The notes: generated by a model not told the origin, from the letters alone. Shown: positions 29,661-41,775, counted from the first letter of the stretch. The stretch: DNA of 64,000 nucleotides from Bemisia tabaci (GCF_918797505.1 NC_092795.1:32041131-32105130); one strand, 5' to 3'. Program-made: numbers and translations.

Positions 29661-32460
29661 TTGTTGTTGTTTTGTTTACCTAACTTTAGGTTATGTCTTC
29701 TGTTTACCTGCACAATATACAATGTTCAAATTGTTTATCTGATAAAGACTCTACCGCCTTTACGTATAAGGAATAGAATTTCCCGTTTTTTTCTTGCTTG
29801 TTATTCTAATGCCATCATTGTGGAAAAATCGCGAGTGGAACTTGTGTTTAACAAGATTTTGGGACGGAATCGAGTGCACTGGACCTGCTCACCGCACTGT
29901 AACTTAGGTAAGTTCTTACACTCTATTTACTTCTTCAAACGCAACCCCTATTATTCCAGTAGGCGCAAATACTTTAGAGGAACCAGCAAAATATACGGAG
30001 ACTGGGGTGAACACTATATTTGCGCCAACAATTCTCATTAGTTGGTAAATGAAAGCGCGTATGTTCCGAGTATGTTTATGCACTCTCAGAGACGAACCAA
30101 AGACCCTGTATCTTGAATCATGAATTAAAACCAATGAGCAAAGACAGCTAGATTTCCGACCCCACACCTCAAAAGGCTGAAATCTTTTGACAAGGATTCC
30201 AGCGAAGCAATAGCGCGACACTGACTATGTTGTAAGGGGACGGTGGCTGACCCAAAAATTCAAAGGGGAAGTTTTATGCATTTTTAAAAAATATATGTGT
30301 GTTCAGTGAATTTTACTGCTTATCTAACTTTCAGTGTCTCTGGAATATTAAGTCAATTGTAATTGGACTGCGTTAAACAGAAAGGAACCAAGCCATATCA
30401 GCTATTCCCAAATTTAATCGGGCAATTTAAATTTTTACATGAAAACGGTTGTGCGGATTTTTGTGCAAATTTCAGTGGATTTTCTCCAGAGTACGAAGCT
30501 AATTCCTTAAAAATTTCAAAGGAATCCACACAAACGTCCTCTCGTAAAAAACTAAATGGCCCGGTTAACTTTGGCAATAGCTGATGTGGCTTGGTTCCTT
30601 TCTGTTTAACGCGGTCCAATTGAAGTATGCTCTGACCGAACTTTGATTTGGTTCATTGAATGAGAGGATGGACACGATAATAGAAATTACTTTAACGGTA
30701 AGTAATTTTAGAAAGGAAATGAATGCTTGAACAGGTAAGAGGTACCTTCAATTTCTGGATAATATGAGCTTTGCAGTTGAAGGAGGGACGATCGAGTAGA
30801 TTATTAAGAGTGCCTACTTAGGTACTTGGCTTATTTTACAGAAATTTTCTATACAATGTTCTGCTCTGAAAAACCATCCTTTGCCATTCATTTCATCAGG
30901 AATGCATGTTTCTTTTCCAGGAGGTGTCCAAGTGTCAAGTCAAAGGATCATACTGATGCAGCATTAATTTTAGTGAATCCTGTCACTCTCTACTGGGATT
31001 CTCTGTAAGGATATTGCCAGAACCGGACGTTTAACTCAATGAACACCAATTCTTGTGATCTGATCCAACCAGAGTGGGCACCAGTGACCTTTGGACCTTT
31101 GGAGATAGAGGGTGCTCTCCAGAAAAGGTAAGGGATTTTGCAAAATATCTACGCGATATTTTTGTATTCTGCAAAATTTTATCAACATTTTTTATGTGAA
31201 ATCAAAGAATGTAGAAGATCTCTCCTTGAAGCTGTAGGTGTTCCCCACTACCCCAGGTGGGTGCCTTCCCTTGCTCACTGACCCTCCTTGATGCAAGTGC
31301 ACTGCGACCCCCTACCTCCCTCAGAAAGAAAATTCATAATTCGCCTCATGCCAACTCTGAAATTGGTGAACTCTCTCCAAGGAGGTGAGGAAAGAAAAAA
31401 TTAGCTAATCAGTGAATCCACGTTCATTAATCACAGAGACTATATGAGTAGCTCAGATCTAGAGGGTCGTAACACACTGTATTGAGAAATTTAGCTAAGT
31501 ACACGGGTCTATTCAAAATAAGTTCAAGAAGAGTTCTGTACGGTAGAAATTGTTTGTGCACCTCCAAATGCAATGTGCTTATACCTCCGCTCATGCTTTA
31601 TTAATTTTTTAAGGAATACATGAACCAACAGTTTTCCTTAAAATATTCTGTATAATTTCTAACACAATCGTAAATATTTTCATAACAATTTGAATCATAT
31701 ATTTTCGTCAGTTTCTTTTTCAGAAGAACAAAAAATATAATAGAAGGCTTTTGAAACGGTTCAATGGAAGGATATTTTTCGGCCTTAGCCATTGCACTCT
31801 GTTCTCTATTGTCCTTTTCTACCAAGAATTCTCATGAGAGGCGAAGAATCAGTGAATTATTGTTGGGAATCCCCTCCCTTCTCCTGGGAGGTTCCTGTTA
31901 TTTTCATTCCCCTCCTCCCCTGTAATTTCCGGATGTGGCAATCAAATCGGATTGTCTTGTTGGCTACTTTCCATGTCTTTGTGCTCGTCAAATGCTACTT
32001 AACAATAATCATTGACTAAACTGTTTAGTTTTTAATTTTGATGAAATGCCTTATGTTCTTTTGCAGAGAGACCACCCCAGTCATATGAATCAGACAATCC
32101 TGTGCTCCCATATTCCAGAACTGGAACTGGACTTAGAGTAAATGCAGGGTCTATCTTGTCGCTATCGGTGAAATTTTCCACATCTCAGTAGGGACTGACT
32201 GGCTTCAAATTTTCTTCAGACGCCACAAGGAGCATCGTTTTCCCCCTTAGTCTTACCTATCTTACTTTCTTTAGTTCTAGAAATTACTCTTTAATTTAAT
32301 CGCTAAAACTCAAACGTTACATGTAGGTATCCTAAAGGGTTAGAAATCAGAGTATCATAGTATTTGAAGTTAGAATAAATAAGTCATAGTTAGAATGGTC
32401 TGGCAGCGTCTCTCTTAATGTGTGTAAATTTTCTCTCATTATCTTAATAAATTTTTTATT
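29661..32460 (+). other. Possible spliced transcript in the TTAA element, coding uncertain
   Basis: The plus strand shows a donor TTAGGTAAGT (exon end about 29907), an acceptor TTTCTTTTCCAG (30920), a donor AAAAGGTAAGG (31127), an acceptor TGTTCTTTTGCAG (32066), and AATAAA signals near 32372 and 32447. The open frame at 29661-30041 would end in the first exon with TCSPHCNL. A small frame at 31031-31127 starts MNTNSCDLIQPEWAP. No joined frame gives a recognisable protein. It may be a decayed transposase gene or a non-coding RNA. Confidence 0.25.
30365..30617. mobile_element. Family C MITE, copy 2
   Basis: 253-bp foldback from GGACTGCGTTAAACAGAAAG to its inverse, flanked by AATT (30361-30364, 30618-30621). 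Arms of about 80 bp contain GCTATTCCCAAATTTAATCG-type sequence. The palindrome creates matching 73-residue open frames on both strands. Confidence 0.88.
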
Positions 32461-32549
32461 TTCTTTATTAGATAAGTTTTGCTAGTTTTCATTCATTCAC
32501 ACTTTTAAAGATTTTGGTAAGCTTTATTGAAAACAACTATGGACCTCTG

Positions 32550-32713
32550 CAGTGGCAGGGCGTGCTTTGCGATATATCCATTGATCGACCCTTTAAACCT
32601 ATGGAAATGAGTCAATAAACAGGGTGTTAGCAACGAATACTTTAATAAGCGATTCATTACCATAGCTTCAAATCTGGAGATATCGGTAACCGATCATTCA
32701 CGCCTCGCCACTG
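32550..32713. mobile_element. Family E hAT-like MITE, copy 2
   Basis: 164 bp from CAGTGGCAGGGCGTGCTTTG to CACGCCTCGCCACTG, with the perfect 8-bp target duplication GACCTCTG (32542-32549, 32714-32721). Confidence 0.9.
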
Positions 32714-33302
32714 GACCTCTGAGAATAAACAGGATAAAACCATCCAGTTTTGCGCAACTTAAAAAAGTTATATATTTTCTGAGTTCCATTCTTACAGTAA
32801 CCTGTTTGCTGCGATCATCTAGTTTAACTTGAGCTTTTCTCCATAATAATTGTAAACGATTTGACAAACGTTTTCCCTCATGAGAAAAATTAAAAGCAAG
32901 AAAAATATGAATCTTAGATGGAATGAAATTTCTTCTGTTTGCAGGGATCATATGAATTTAAAAATAAAAAATGTAAATGATTAAAAATAGTTAAAAGTAC
33001 TAATTTTGAAATTAAAACGTCATTACTTTCTCAAGGTTTTTTTTTTATCAATTTCAAAAATAAAAATGTATGCATAAAATTTTCCTGTCAAGTCCAGAGC
33101 AAGGAGGGGGAAGTCTGGAATATGTTGGAACGTTAATATGCATTGTAGGTATGTTTTTCTTCGAGGGTTTCCTTGTATTGTTAAACCAAGTAGCCTGGAA
33201 CTTATAGGTATAGGAAATTTCTTGCTTTGATCCACAATCTTCCCTGTGAGAGAAGGAAGTGAGGGAAATGCTCCCTTTTGCTTCTAGAATGTGAAGTACA
33301 TC

Positions 33303-33557
33303 TCTGCCGTGCCAAGGAAAAACGTCCTATGAACATTCGAGAGTTACCAGATTTCCTCCTACAAAATGTTTATTTTGGAGGAAAGATATGAATATTCTCC
33401 CTTGAAATTTTCAGGGGCTTTAGGTTAAATTGTGAACAAAATTATCTGAAAAATTGGAAGGAAGATATTCATAAGTTTACCAGGAAATTTGTATTTTATC
33501 AAAGGAAATTTGGCAACGCCTGAAGGTCCATACAGCATTTTTCCTTAGCACGGCAGA
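33303..33557. mobile_element. Family B MITE inside the TTAA element
   Basis: Left CTGCCGTGCCAAGGAAAAAC, right TTTTTCCTTAGCACGGCAG, with inner arms TTACCAGATTTCCTCC and GGAAATTTGGCAACGCC. About 255 bp. Confidence 0.85.
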
Positions 33558-35335
33558 CCTCATCTCAAGCTTCTTATCTTCAGAATCCGCCAACTGAAAT
33601 GTTAAAAGTATGTATGTTGCTTTAATTGAACGTCTGAGAACCCTTATACTTAACTTCCAAAAGAAAATTTAAGAAATTCAAGAACAGAAAGTTTGAAGCA
33701 TAAAAGAGGATAAAACATTTTATGAGATTTAAAAGGAATCTAATCTGAAGCAGTTTCTAAGGTATAATTTTAATTCAAATTTTCACAGACAGGATTTATT
33801 CAGGTCTCTTGAATTGATTTATTGACCTATGATTTTGTAAAAATAGAATTTATGCAAGCCAACATCTGAAGGAAAGAAATTCAAAACTTTATAGCGCTTC
33901 TGTTGTTACTATGCTTGTGCAACTGTTCCTCTCATTCAACAGAAATTTGGTAACCTAAACGTAACAGTTCTGTAGGGAAAAGTGCCCATTACTAAGTTGA
34001 CGAAACGAAGGTATTTTGAAATCTTTAAACGGAACCGGCAGGGAGAGATCGATCAAATTTAATTTGAGATTGGACCAATAACAGAACTTGTCTTGAACTA
34101 GTGACCTGCGTGATTCAAATAGTTATTGAGACAAAATTTAGTGGAAGTGAATTTACGATTGATAGTGAGGAGTAAGTACACTTAGCGACATGAATTATTT
34201 TAAGTTAAGTCAATACTGAAAAAAGTAAAATTAAATACTTACTTCGGTATTTTCAATTCTGATTGAATTTTGATGTCTTGTGATTTCTTACCTCCAGTAG
34301 CTGCTTAGCATTAAATGCTTTTTAAAAGTTATGGTTTTGATGAGTGAAAGTAATGCCAGCAGGCCTTTCCAAAATCAAGTTCTTCTCATTGAGAGGACAC
34401 GAACTGACCTTTGGAAAGACCCCAAAACACTCTTGATCACATGATGTTGAGGACAGAACAGGACAGACCAATGTGTTCTTCTGAGCTTTATCATACCTAA
34501 TACTAATTTCACATTGCTAGATCAGTGGATCATCCCAACACTACACTCCTATCTCTTATGGCAAGAAACATGAATTCTGTCACAGAGCTGTCTCCACTTT
34601 TCCTTTCGCGACACCTGTGATCACTAAGTGTCATCACACATACACATAAAATCCACTCCTGTCATTTCACTCTGCAATTATAAGGTCTTTCAGTTAGAAT
34701 GGTAGATCAGCAGCCTGATTATTTACATTTATGTCGGCACAACAAGAATCGGGAATCGATATATTACGCAGCGCAGATGGGGCAATATCTTGTCTTATCT
34801 TGCTGACTTAGCCAGTTAAAGTTTCAACAATCGGGCTACTTGAGTAAGTTAGTTGTCAGGCATTCAACATGGGAAGGAGGATTTTCCATCCTCGTTCTTA
34901 CAATTACTTTCAAGGTCTAATGGATGGAATAATTCTTCCGCACTCAATAAGTTGGCCAACTATTTGGACGTTCTACGACCATTATGAGGAAGATCACAGT
35001 CGGGATGGAAGTTTGAAGCAGGCACTCTATGAAACATTCAGAGGCTTGTAAAGGCATCTACGAAAGATAGAATTGGGGAGGAGAAAGAGGGTTGAATCAA
35101 AGACTGCGTAACTTTCTTTGTTAGGTTTTCAGTGCTGTAACGAAACCATTGGCAAAGTATCATCGATACACCTGAATTCGAAACAACAAGGTAGTGGGAG
35201 GCTGTATTACCTGACATCACAATTTTGTAGTGTCAAACATCCGATGTAAAAAATATTGTTATGTATCTACATCAAGGGGCAAAGGAACTGTTCATTGGAA
35301 ACAAACATGAAACAAATAATGAATTTACATAATTT
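33558..35335. other. Interior of the TTAA element, nothing recognised
   Basis: AT-rich, with an inverted pair CAGGCCTTTCC / GGAAAGACC at about 34360-34425. No frame above 60 residues with any domain. Confidence 0.35.
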
Positions 35336-35772
35336 ATGGTATTAGCACAAATCTGGTTCAAACTTGTCGCGAAAACGATAGTTGACACATTTTACGACAC
35401 ATCTTACACGGATGAATATTTCCACTATTGCATTTCTAATACGATAGTCAGCAGTCTAATTATTCAGAGTGAGAACTCAGAAAACGAAATCAAAACAATC
35501 AGGGGATCCACGGGGCAACCCAAAAGTAGGAATTGGGCAACCGCAACGGCAACCATGCAGCATGCAGCTGACATCGGCATATCGCTATCTCTCTCTTACT
35601 CATTACGATACCCTATGTAAAATCCGTTCCCGTACTTTCGGGTATATTTTTGCAATAATTCTTGACAAATTTGGTATCATTGTGCTCAGAATTTATGCGG
35701 CTACACGTTATGGATCGATTTCCTTCATAAAAATCAAAGTGGCGACGACAATTCCTTCCTGAAGACTCACTC

Positions 35773-35791
35773 ACGTAGCAGCGCTACGTGG
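35773..35791. other. Subterminal hairpin of the TTAA element
   Basis: CACGTAGC-AGC-GCTACGTG is a perfect 8-bp stem, 35 bp inside the right end. The related element at 39097-39596 keeps the sequence in degraded form. Confidence 0.55.
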
Positions 35792-35830
35792 TGGCGGTTG
35801 CCTTCCCTAGATCACTTGGAATCACCTTAA

Positions 35831-36414
35831 GGCATGAGTCGTCTGGGAAGAAAAATGTTTGCAATTAGTTGAGACAACATCTTCTTTGACACCAAAAACA
35901 TAGTAATTTTTGAACTTTCAGAATCCCCCCCCCCCCCCCCCAATATAACGCATAATAGTGGTTAGAGAACTGAGGAGGTACGCCGGACTATTTTTCATGA
36001 TTTTATTTCTGAAATGAGAAATTGTAGGAAAATAGATTGAAAAATGAAAAAATCTGCCGCCTCATGGTGTCGTCCTATTTGAACGCATGTATTTTAGCAG
36101 ATTGGATCATTTTTTCATACTTCCGCCGATAATTTTTCAATTAATAAACCGGGGGTATCCTGTATGACTCAAATGTTTCCATTTAAAAAATTGATCAAAT
36201 TTCAGACACCTGCAATTTGTCTCTTTTCGAAGCACATGTTCTGCACTTCGAACTGATTGGCAGACATCAATTAAAATGCGAATTTTCCGACAAACTTAAG
36301 AATCCTTTCCTTCAAATGTTTCAAGCAATAAATGTGCACTTAATTTGATCTGGAGAATCTAAAAATTGTAGAGGAAAATATTCGTAACTTGCTTCAAAAG
36401 TGAATATTTCATCG
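35831..36414. other. Unassigned stretch with a C17 tract
   Basis: C17 at 35925-35941; the rest is AT-rich and featureless. Confidence 0.4.
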
Positions 36415-36475
36415 ACGGAAAATCGGCGATGTTCGAAATGCACATACGGCTTTCTACCTTAGCACGGTAGTAGTG
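36415..36475 (+). repeat. Family B, right end
   Basis: Degraded CGGCGATGTTCGAAATGC then CATACGGCTTTCTACCTTAG and CACGGTAGTAG. Confidence 0.6.
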
Positions 36476-36645
36476 ATGTCGAAAAACCTGAGGAAGCCCA
36501 ACCAGAGAGGAGAACCCCAGATGGACCTTACTTACTTTGGCATGCGATGCATAATTATCCGCCTCCGCGGAGCTCATAATACTCCTTTTCCCGTTCGTTA
36601 TTGCCGCAACAATCCGCATCCACCCCGTCAACCTTCTCCCCATAC

Positions 36646-36715
36646 TCCCGTCCTAAAGAAGAACCCAAGACGTTGCCAAGTTCCCTAAGATAAAATACAA
36701 ATTTCCCGACAGACT
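36646..36715 (-). repeat. Family B, left end
   Basis: GACGTTGCCAAGTTCCCTAA followed by GATAAAATACAAATTTCCC matches the left arm after the terminal portion. Confidence 0.55.
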
Positions 36716-36902
36716 TCCGAGTAAAATTACCTTTGAATTTTTAATAGAATTTTATGCGCGATGGGTCAATTAATCGCGCTAGTCACAGAATCGTCTTTTG
36801 ATGGTTCAAGCTTATAAATTAGCAACAAATGATGAGATTTGCTTCAACGCTGAGTTATTACGTCCAATTTTGACGAGCTTGCAGCTTATGGAGAACCACA
36901 AA

Positions 36903-37065
36903 ATATGACGTCATCCACCGAGAATGTGCATATCGTTGTTTCTTCCACATTGATTTCAGTAATCAGTGATTGATACGCATATTTGTATTGGTTGCTCAAC
37001 GTAAAATACGGATGAAATCAAGGTGGAAGAAACCATGGCGCGCACCGCCGCGGTGGATGACGTCT
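36903..37065. mobile_element. Family D palindromic repeat
   Basis: ATGACGTCATCCACCG is mirrored by CGGTGGATGACGTC, and GTTTCTTCCACATTGATTTC by GAAATCAAGGTGGAAGAAAC. Total about 163 bp. A related fragment adjoins the truncated C element at 3751. Confidence 0.68.
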
Positions 37066-38257
37066 TACGCCATATTTATCGATAAGCGATATCTCCGTTT
37101 GTATTGGACGCAGAAACTGCGTGTTCGAACAGATCTCGTTAATGTTTAATTCTCTATATACAAGCTTAAGCCATAGAAACAGGATATAGAGATTAGCGCA
37201 AGTATAATACACTCAATCGGAAGTACCTACACATTTCAAAGGAAAATATGTATACCTAAGTAACTCTGGTAACGAAAAAAATTAAATCCAGAGGAAATCT
37301 GGCGACGCTGGAAAGTACATACTGCATTTTAGCATGGAACCCTGGCTTCACCGCCATCTGCGTGCCCGACTGCCCGTTCCGCATCGGCTGTCCCGGTCTG
37401 CGACACCGTGGCAATTATCTGCTCGAATTTGAACATTTTATTAATGGATTCAAGAACAATGCGTAGGCGTTCACGAGAAAAGCGGCCATAGTCCACGCGG
37501 GCAAAACTTTAAAAAGAGCGATTTTTTTCGAGGTATATAGGTTGAAAAATCAGATATTAAGATAGCAACGGAAAACGTATCAGTGCCCAGTATTTTGGAA
37601 AAAATTAAAAGGTAGGTAGGCAATACAAATTACAAAAAGTACATACTCAAACTTCAACACGCCAAAAAGCTAGACTGGAAGATCCTTTCACTGGAGGAAG
37701 TTAAAAAAGCCCGAGCAGGGCGAGATTTCTGTAGATTTATTTTTTCTCCTTTCCAGTTCGAAATTTTTCACCCCTTCTTTCATACGTAAACACGGAGAGG
37801 ATAATACAAGACAATAAAGAAGAGGGTAAGGTGAGGAGTCTTTCGTCTGAAAAGTGTTATTGTTTTATTGAGTGCCAACTCGAACGTACTTAACCGAGAA
37901 GATTTGAACAAATAATGGAAAAGAGAAGGGACATAGAAGATGGGGCTCTACATTCTACTTGAATTCCGTTTTCAACAACAATGAAATAAGAAGATTTGTC
38001 CAACTACATGAGAGGGGCAAATCTTGGGGAAGTTTTCTTTACTGGAGCTCACGGATCAAATTAGATACTATTTATTTGAATTTACACTCCTACTAAGTTG
38101 TTCAAAACCCTCGTTCTTTTGTAGCCACTTTAAGATACCAGTGACAAAATCTAGTCTCGAGTCGATGATAATCACGACTCAAATAAGGTAACGGCAACCT
38201 CTGACGCAATATAGCTCTCCTATTGTTGTTTTTTTGTCTATTTTTCCCTCGCCTTCC
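37066..38257. other. Unassigned stretch
   Basis: A GGAAATCTGGCGACGCTGG...TACTGCATTTTAGCATGG segment at 37292-37342 is a remnant of the B right end. Otherwise nothing recognisable. Confidence 0.35.
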
Positions 38258-38700
38258 TTCCTGTTGCCACAATTTGAGGTTTATCTTCGGATTTTGCGCA
38301 ATGGATTTTGGGTACGATAGATTTGTTCCAGATTTTAACCTTCATGTGCATATTTAGGGAAAATGAAAAATTCGGTCTTTTGATAAATGATTGAGAAATG
38401 TTCGTGCCAAAATCATCTTCTAAAGACTTAAAACAGAGTCATACTGTTTCCAATTAACCATCGATCGATACAATGAAATCATTTGCAGACTGGAAACAGT
38501 ACTTTTGCCTTTAGTACGATAGATTTTGGAGGATAATTCTTGGCACGAGCATTCTTTGATGATTAATCTACTGACTGAAATTTAGATTTGTCCAAAAGAA
38601 TCCGCCAAATGGTTAAAATTTGAACTACATATATTGATCGTACCCAGAATGCACTGCGCGAAAGCCGAAGATCCATCTCAACAGGCCGCTCAAATAGTTT
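38258..38700. mobile_element. Palindromic repeat L (about 0.44 kb)
   Basis: Outer arms ATCTTCGGATTTTGCGCAAT...GGGTACGAT are mirrored by ATCGTACCC...GCGCGAAAGCCGAAGAT. Inner arms TGCCAAAATCATCTTCTAAA and ACTGTTTCCA are also inverted. Ends are eroded; single copy here. Confidence 0.6.
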
Positions 38701-38790
38701 TATGGGAGTACAACTGGTTTAAGTGCGAGACGAACGCTCATCTCTGCAAATTTTTATAATTAATTAATTACCCCGATTCCTCTAGACTTA

Positions 38791-39038
38791 CTGCTGTGCT
38801 ATGTAGGAACGGCGAATGAGCATTTGAATGTGGCCGAATTTCCTCTAAAAATGTTGATTTTTGAATAAAATTGAGAATATTTTTCCTTGTTTGTGTACAT
38901 CTTGGATCAAACTACGACCAAAATTCTCTGAAAAATCGGGGGGAAAACATTTAAGAACTTTTCCGAAAATTCGTGATTTTCCAAGGAGATTTGGCAAAGT
39001 CTGAAAGCTCATACGGCGTTCTTCCTTGGGACGAAGCC
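38791..39038. mobile_element. Family B MITE, diverged
   Basis: Left CTGCTGTGCTATGTAGGAAC, right GAGATTTGGCAAAGTCTGAA then CATACGGCGTTCTTCCTTGG. About 248 bp, both ends altered. Confidence 0.72.
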
Positions 39039-39096
39039 TAATTCTCCGATCGAATTTCAATTTAACTGATCCTGGGCGGATCTATTTGATACTTAA

Positions 39097-39596
39097 GGTG
39101 AATCCAGGGTTCGATTAGGGATAATTCAAGATTAGAGATAGCGCCACCAGTCACCACTGAGAATTTCAATTTCCTTCGACGATTACTGAAATAATATTCC
39201 TCGTATTACAAAAAGCAGATCCACAATATATAGATTAATTGTTGCTTGATTTTTTGAGCCAAAAATATTGGCAATTAGAATTACAAGCGCAGAGAAAGTA
39301 CGGCTGAAACTTTCAGCTCAGAGGCGGCGGCCGAGAGCGCAACGGAATCCCTCATGTTCTGTCTCTCTCTCTCCCATTGCCGCAATGGGAATTACTTTCC
39401 GCCGTAGTTAAGACTTTATTTTTGGGAATTTTGAGGAGAAGTTTTTACTGAGTGTTTCTCAAGTATGTTGCCATATCCCCTGGATCTCCAATCTTGAATA
39501 AGTATTACGGTTTTTATTATTTCGGCAAATATATGCGGCTATTCTGAGCAGCGCGACGTGGTGGCCAAATTGCAAAGTTCCAAGCCTGGATTCACC
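39097..39596. mobile_element. TTAA-flanked 500-bp element, derivative of the 6.4-kb family
   Basis: Ends GGTGAATCCAGG(G/C)TT inverted, with TTAA on both sides (39093-39096, 39597-39600). The right subterminal motifs CCACCACGT and GCGCTGCT match the 6.4-kb element, as does TTATGCGGCT near 39533. No coding capacity. Confidence 0.8.
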
Positions 39597-40039
39597 TTAA
39601 GTATGTTAAACTATAAAGATCCATTATGATTTTAAAAAAAGTTAGACTCTTAACTTAATGAATTGTGCGCTCGTGCAGAGTCGAGCCCTCGTGGATACAT
39701 GAGAAAAATCCTTACGGGAACCCGGTCCATTTATTCTTGCATTCTGTGTCAAAACAACGACTCCAGCTCGGAGTGTGGCCGCCGCTGCCGCCAGAACCGC
39801 TTGCCAATCCTCCCTATCGAATTTCAACGACTTGCCAACACGCGCGACTTAAGTCAATATCAATTCCTCCTGTTGCCAAACATGAAAATAATCCTTGGAT
39901 TTCCCTTGCTCTTATGCCAAAACAAGTCTGGCGATTCTGACATGCTCGAGGTTACTCTGATCAGATTAATATCGGTTGGAGAAAGAAAACCTAAGAAGCT
40001 TCTCAAACTTATGGTCGCTTCTTGATCAGTTATATTCCT
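39597..40039. other. Unassigned stretch
   Basis: Overlapping plus-strand frames in two phases (39663-40025) show no domain. Confidence 0.3.
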
Positions 40040-40510
40040 TAGGGAGGTCTTGAGTGGTTTCCATTGTTACTGAGGGAAGTTTCAGGATACCTTCAGTGCG
40101 GCACGATAAAAGGTCAATGTTTGCAAACTTTAGGTTAAAGTCAGCGATAAGGCTTTGGAATTGGATCCTTGCACGGGATTACGGTCATTTGCTACTGCAA
40201 AAAATACAAAATACGAAAGAAAAATTCCATGATTTTTACAAACTTGAAAGTAAGTTAGGACCTAGCTCTAAATTTGCAAAAGTTAGAAAATATTTTCGTC
40301 CGCGTTTTAATTGTTTTATGGCGGCAAATTATTACAGTCTCTTGCAAGGAGCCACCTCCAGAGTTAAAAATACTTCTGAATTTTACTCAGGATACGCAAA
40401 AATTGTCCTTCGCTTGATGCTAGGTATAATGAAGGCTTCCTTTGAACCTCCCTTAGTCAAAACGGAAACCACTTGAGACCTTCTTAAGGAAAAGAGCTGT
40501 TTCAGAAATA
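40040..40510. repeat. Family J repeat, copy 3
   Basis: Follows family J in order: CTGCAAAAAATACAAA, TTCCATGATTTTTACAAACTT and a hairpin-like centre with GGACCTAGCTC. The 140-residue open frame lies wholly inside it and is not a gene. Confidence 0.5.
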
Positions 40511-40881
40511 ACTATGAATTCACAACCCCATACCCGATACAAATCACAAAGAAACCGAACTGTTTGATGGGAAAATCAAATCCATAGCTTTGTTTGGCAC
40601 AACAAAGTGAATTAAATACCGCAATATGTTTAAATAAATCCGGGACTCAACAAATTATTTTTATCAACCAATCAAAAGCATCATCTGATAAAAAACCGAG
40701 TAAAGGATCCAGAGTTTTGCACGAGTTCAGCGAAAATACACACCATTCGCCGAAGAATGTTACAAAATGTTGATGTCTTCGACAGAACCCTGAAAATGTT
40801 CTGTCTCCACGACATGCAACGCTGTGTTTCTGGGTTTTAGCTTGCTGGGTCTGAGGAACGCACCAGTCACCACCTGCACCT

Positions 40882-41005
40882 TATCGCCCTTCCGACGAAA
40901 GGGCGTACCTCAATTTTAACATAAGTCTCGTTTTACGAATATATCCATGCTTTTTGGGGCTCTAGCGGAAATCTAGATATGCCCTTACATCAGATGAGCG
41001 ACGAC
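40882..41005. mobile_element. Family K palindromic MITE, copy 2
   Basis: Left TATCGCCCTTCCGACGAAAG then GGGCGTACCTC; right ATATGCCCTTACATC then GAGCGACGA. About 124 bp, matching copy 1 inverted. Confidence 0.6.
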
Positions 41006-41068
41006 CTGTCTGAAGATCAGGATCTGGACCATGAAATTACACATCACTGATCAAGCCGAGCGAGGAGA

Positions 41069-41150
41069 AGGGAGGATGGTTGGAGGGTGAAAGGGGTAGG
41101 CTCGACGAGGCTGGAGGGTGAAAGGAGTAGGCTTCGCGAGGGTGGGGGTG
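41069..41150 (+). repeat. Purine-rich two-unit tandem repeat
   Basis: TGGAGGGTGAAAGG(G/A)GTAGGCT occurs twice, about 33 bp apart, inside a G/A-rich stretch reaching 41200. Confidence 0.6.
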
Positions 41151-41466
41151 GAGGGTTGAATGGTGGGTATCGAAAGACAGAAGGAGGAGGCGTGGTCTAC
41201 ACTGGAACGGGGCCTAAAACTGAACTCAAACCTGATCCTATCGGCGGTTCTAATTAATTTACACGTTCCAGTTTGTCACTGGACTGGCCCATGTTCTGTA
41301 TTCCTGGCAACAAACTTCGAGACATTTCGAGTCGGATGACCACAACGACCGACCCACGACAGGATCTGACAAATCGCCAACCGATCCAAACTTGAGCAAA
41401 ATATCAGAAAGGACAAATGCGATGAATGGCAGCCCTTGACGTTACGACCTGAACTGTCAAACTTGG

Positions 41467-41775
41467 GAAGAACAACGTATGAGCCTTATGACGTTGCCGA
41501 TTCTCCTTTAATGAAATGTGAGTTTGCAGAGAAGTGGAGATAATGAGTCAACTTCTCGTTTAAAACGACACCGAAACAATTCCGACGATTCATCGATCTT
41601 TTCGACCTTAAGGAAATACATACATGCAATGCTAGGAAAGAACGTTGTATGAGCTGTAGAGCGTTGCCGAATCTCCTTCAATGAATATTAATTTTCAGGG
41701 AAGTCAATAAGTAGGGAAATAAATTTTGGTCCAAAACGACACAGAAAAAATCCCTACGATTTTATCGACCTTACA
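41467..41775 (-). repeat. Two direct copies of a family B-derived segment
   Basis: AGAACAACGTATGAGC...GACGTTGCCGATTCTCC (41467) and AGAACGTTGTATGAGC...GCGTTGCCGAATCTCC (41637) are followed by parallel sequence down to ATCGACCTT. It is a tandem duplication of about 168 bp that includes the B left end. Confidence 0.62.

Larger units (their letters stand above)
29402..35826. mobile_element. TTAA-flanked DNA transposon, 6.4 kb
   Basis: A perfect 23-bp terminal inverted repeat begins GGTGATTCCAAGTGATCTAG, with TTAA on both outer sides (29398-29401, 35827-35830). piggyBac and Kolobok elements duplicate TTAA. No transposase domain of either is visible in any frame, so superfamily is unresolved. Subterminal CCACCACGT and GCGCTGCT motifs at the right end recur in the 500-bp element at 39097-39596, which looks like a deletion derivative. 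Later insertions inside it are a C element (30365-30617), an E element (32550-32713) and a B element (33303-33557). Confidence 0.78.

Noticed and set aside
29661..30041. 126-residue frame as a piggyBac transposase fragment
   Set aside because: No DDE motif or terminal zinc-finger pattern; only a CSPHC cluster. Kept as an uncertain transcript, not a named gene.
40054..40476. 140-residue open frame
   Set aside because: Lies wholly inside a family J repeat that has non-coding copies at 2.1 and 20.2 kb.
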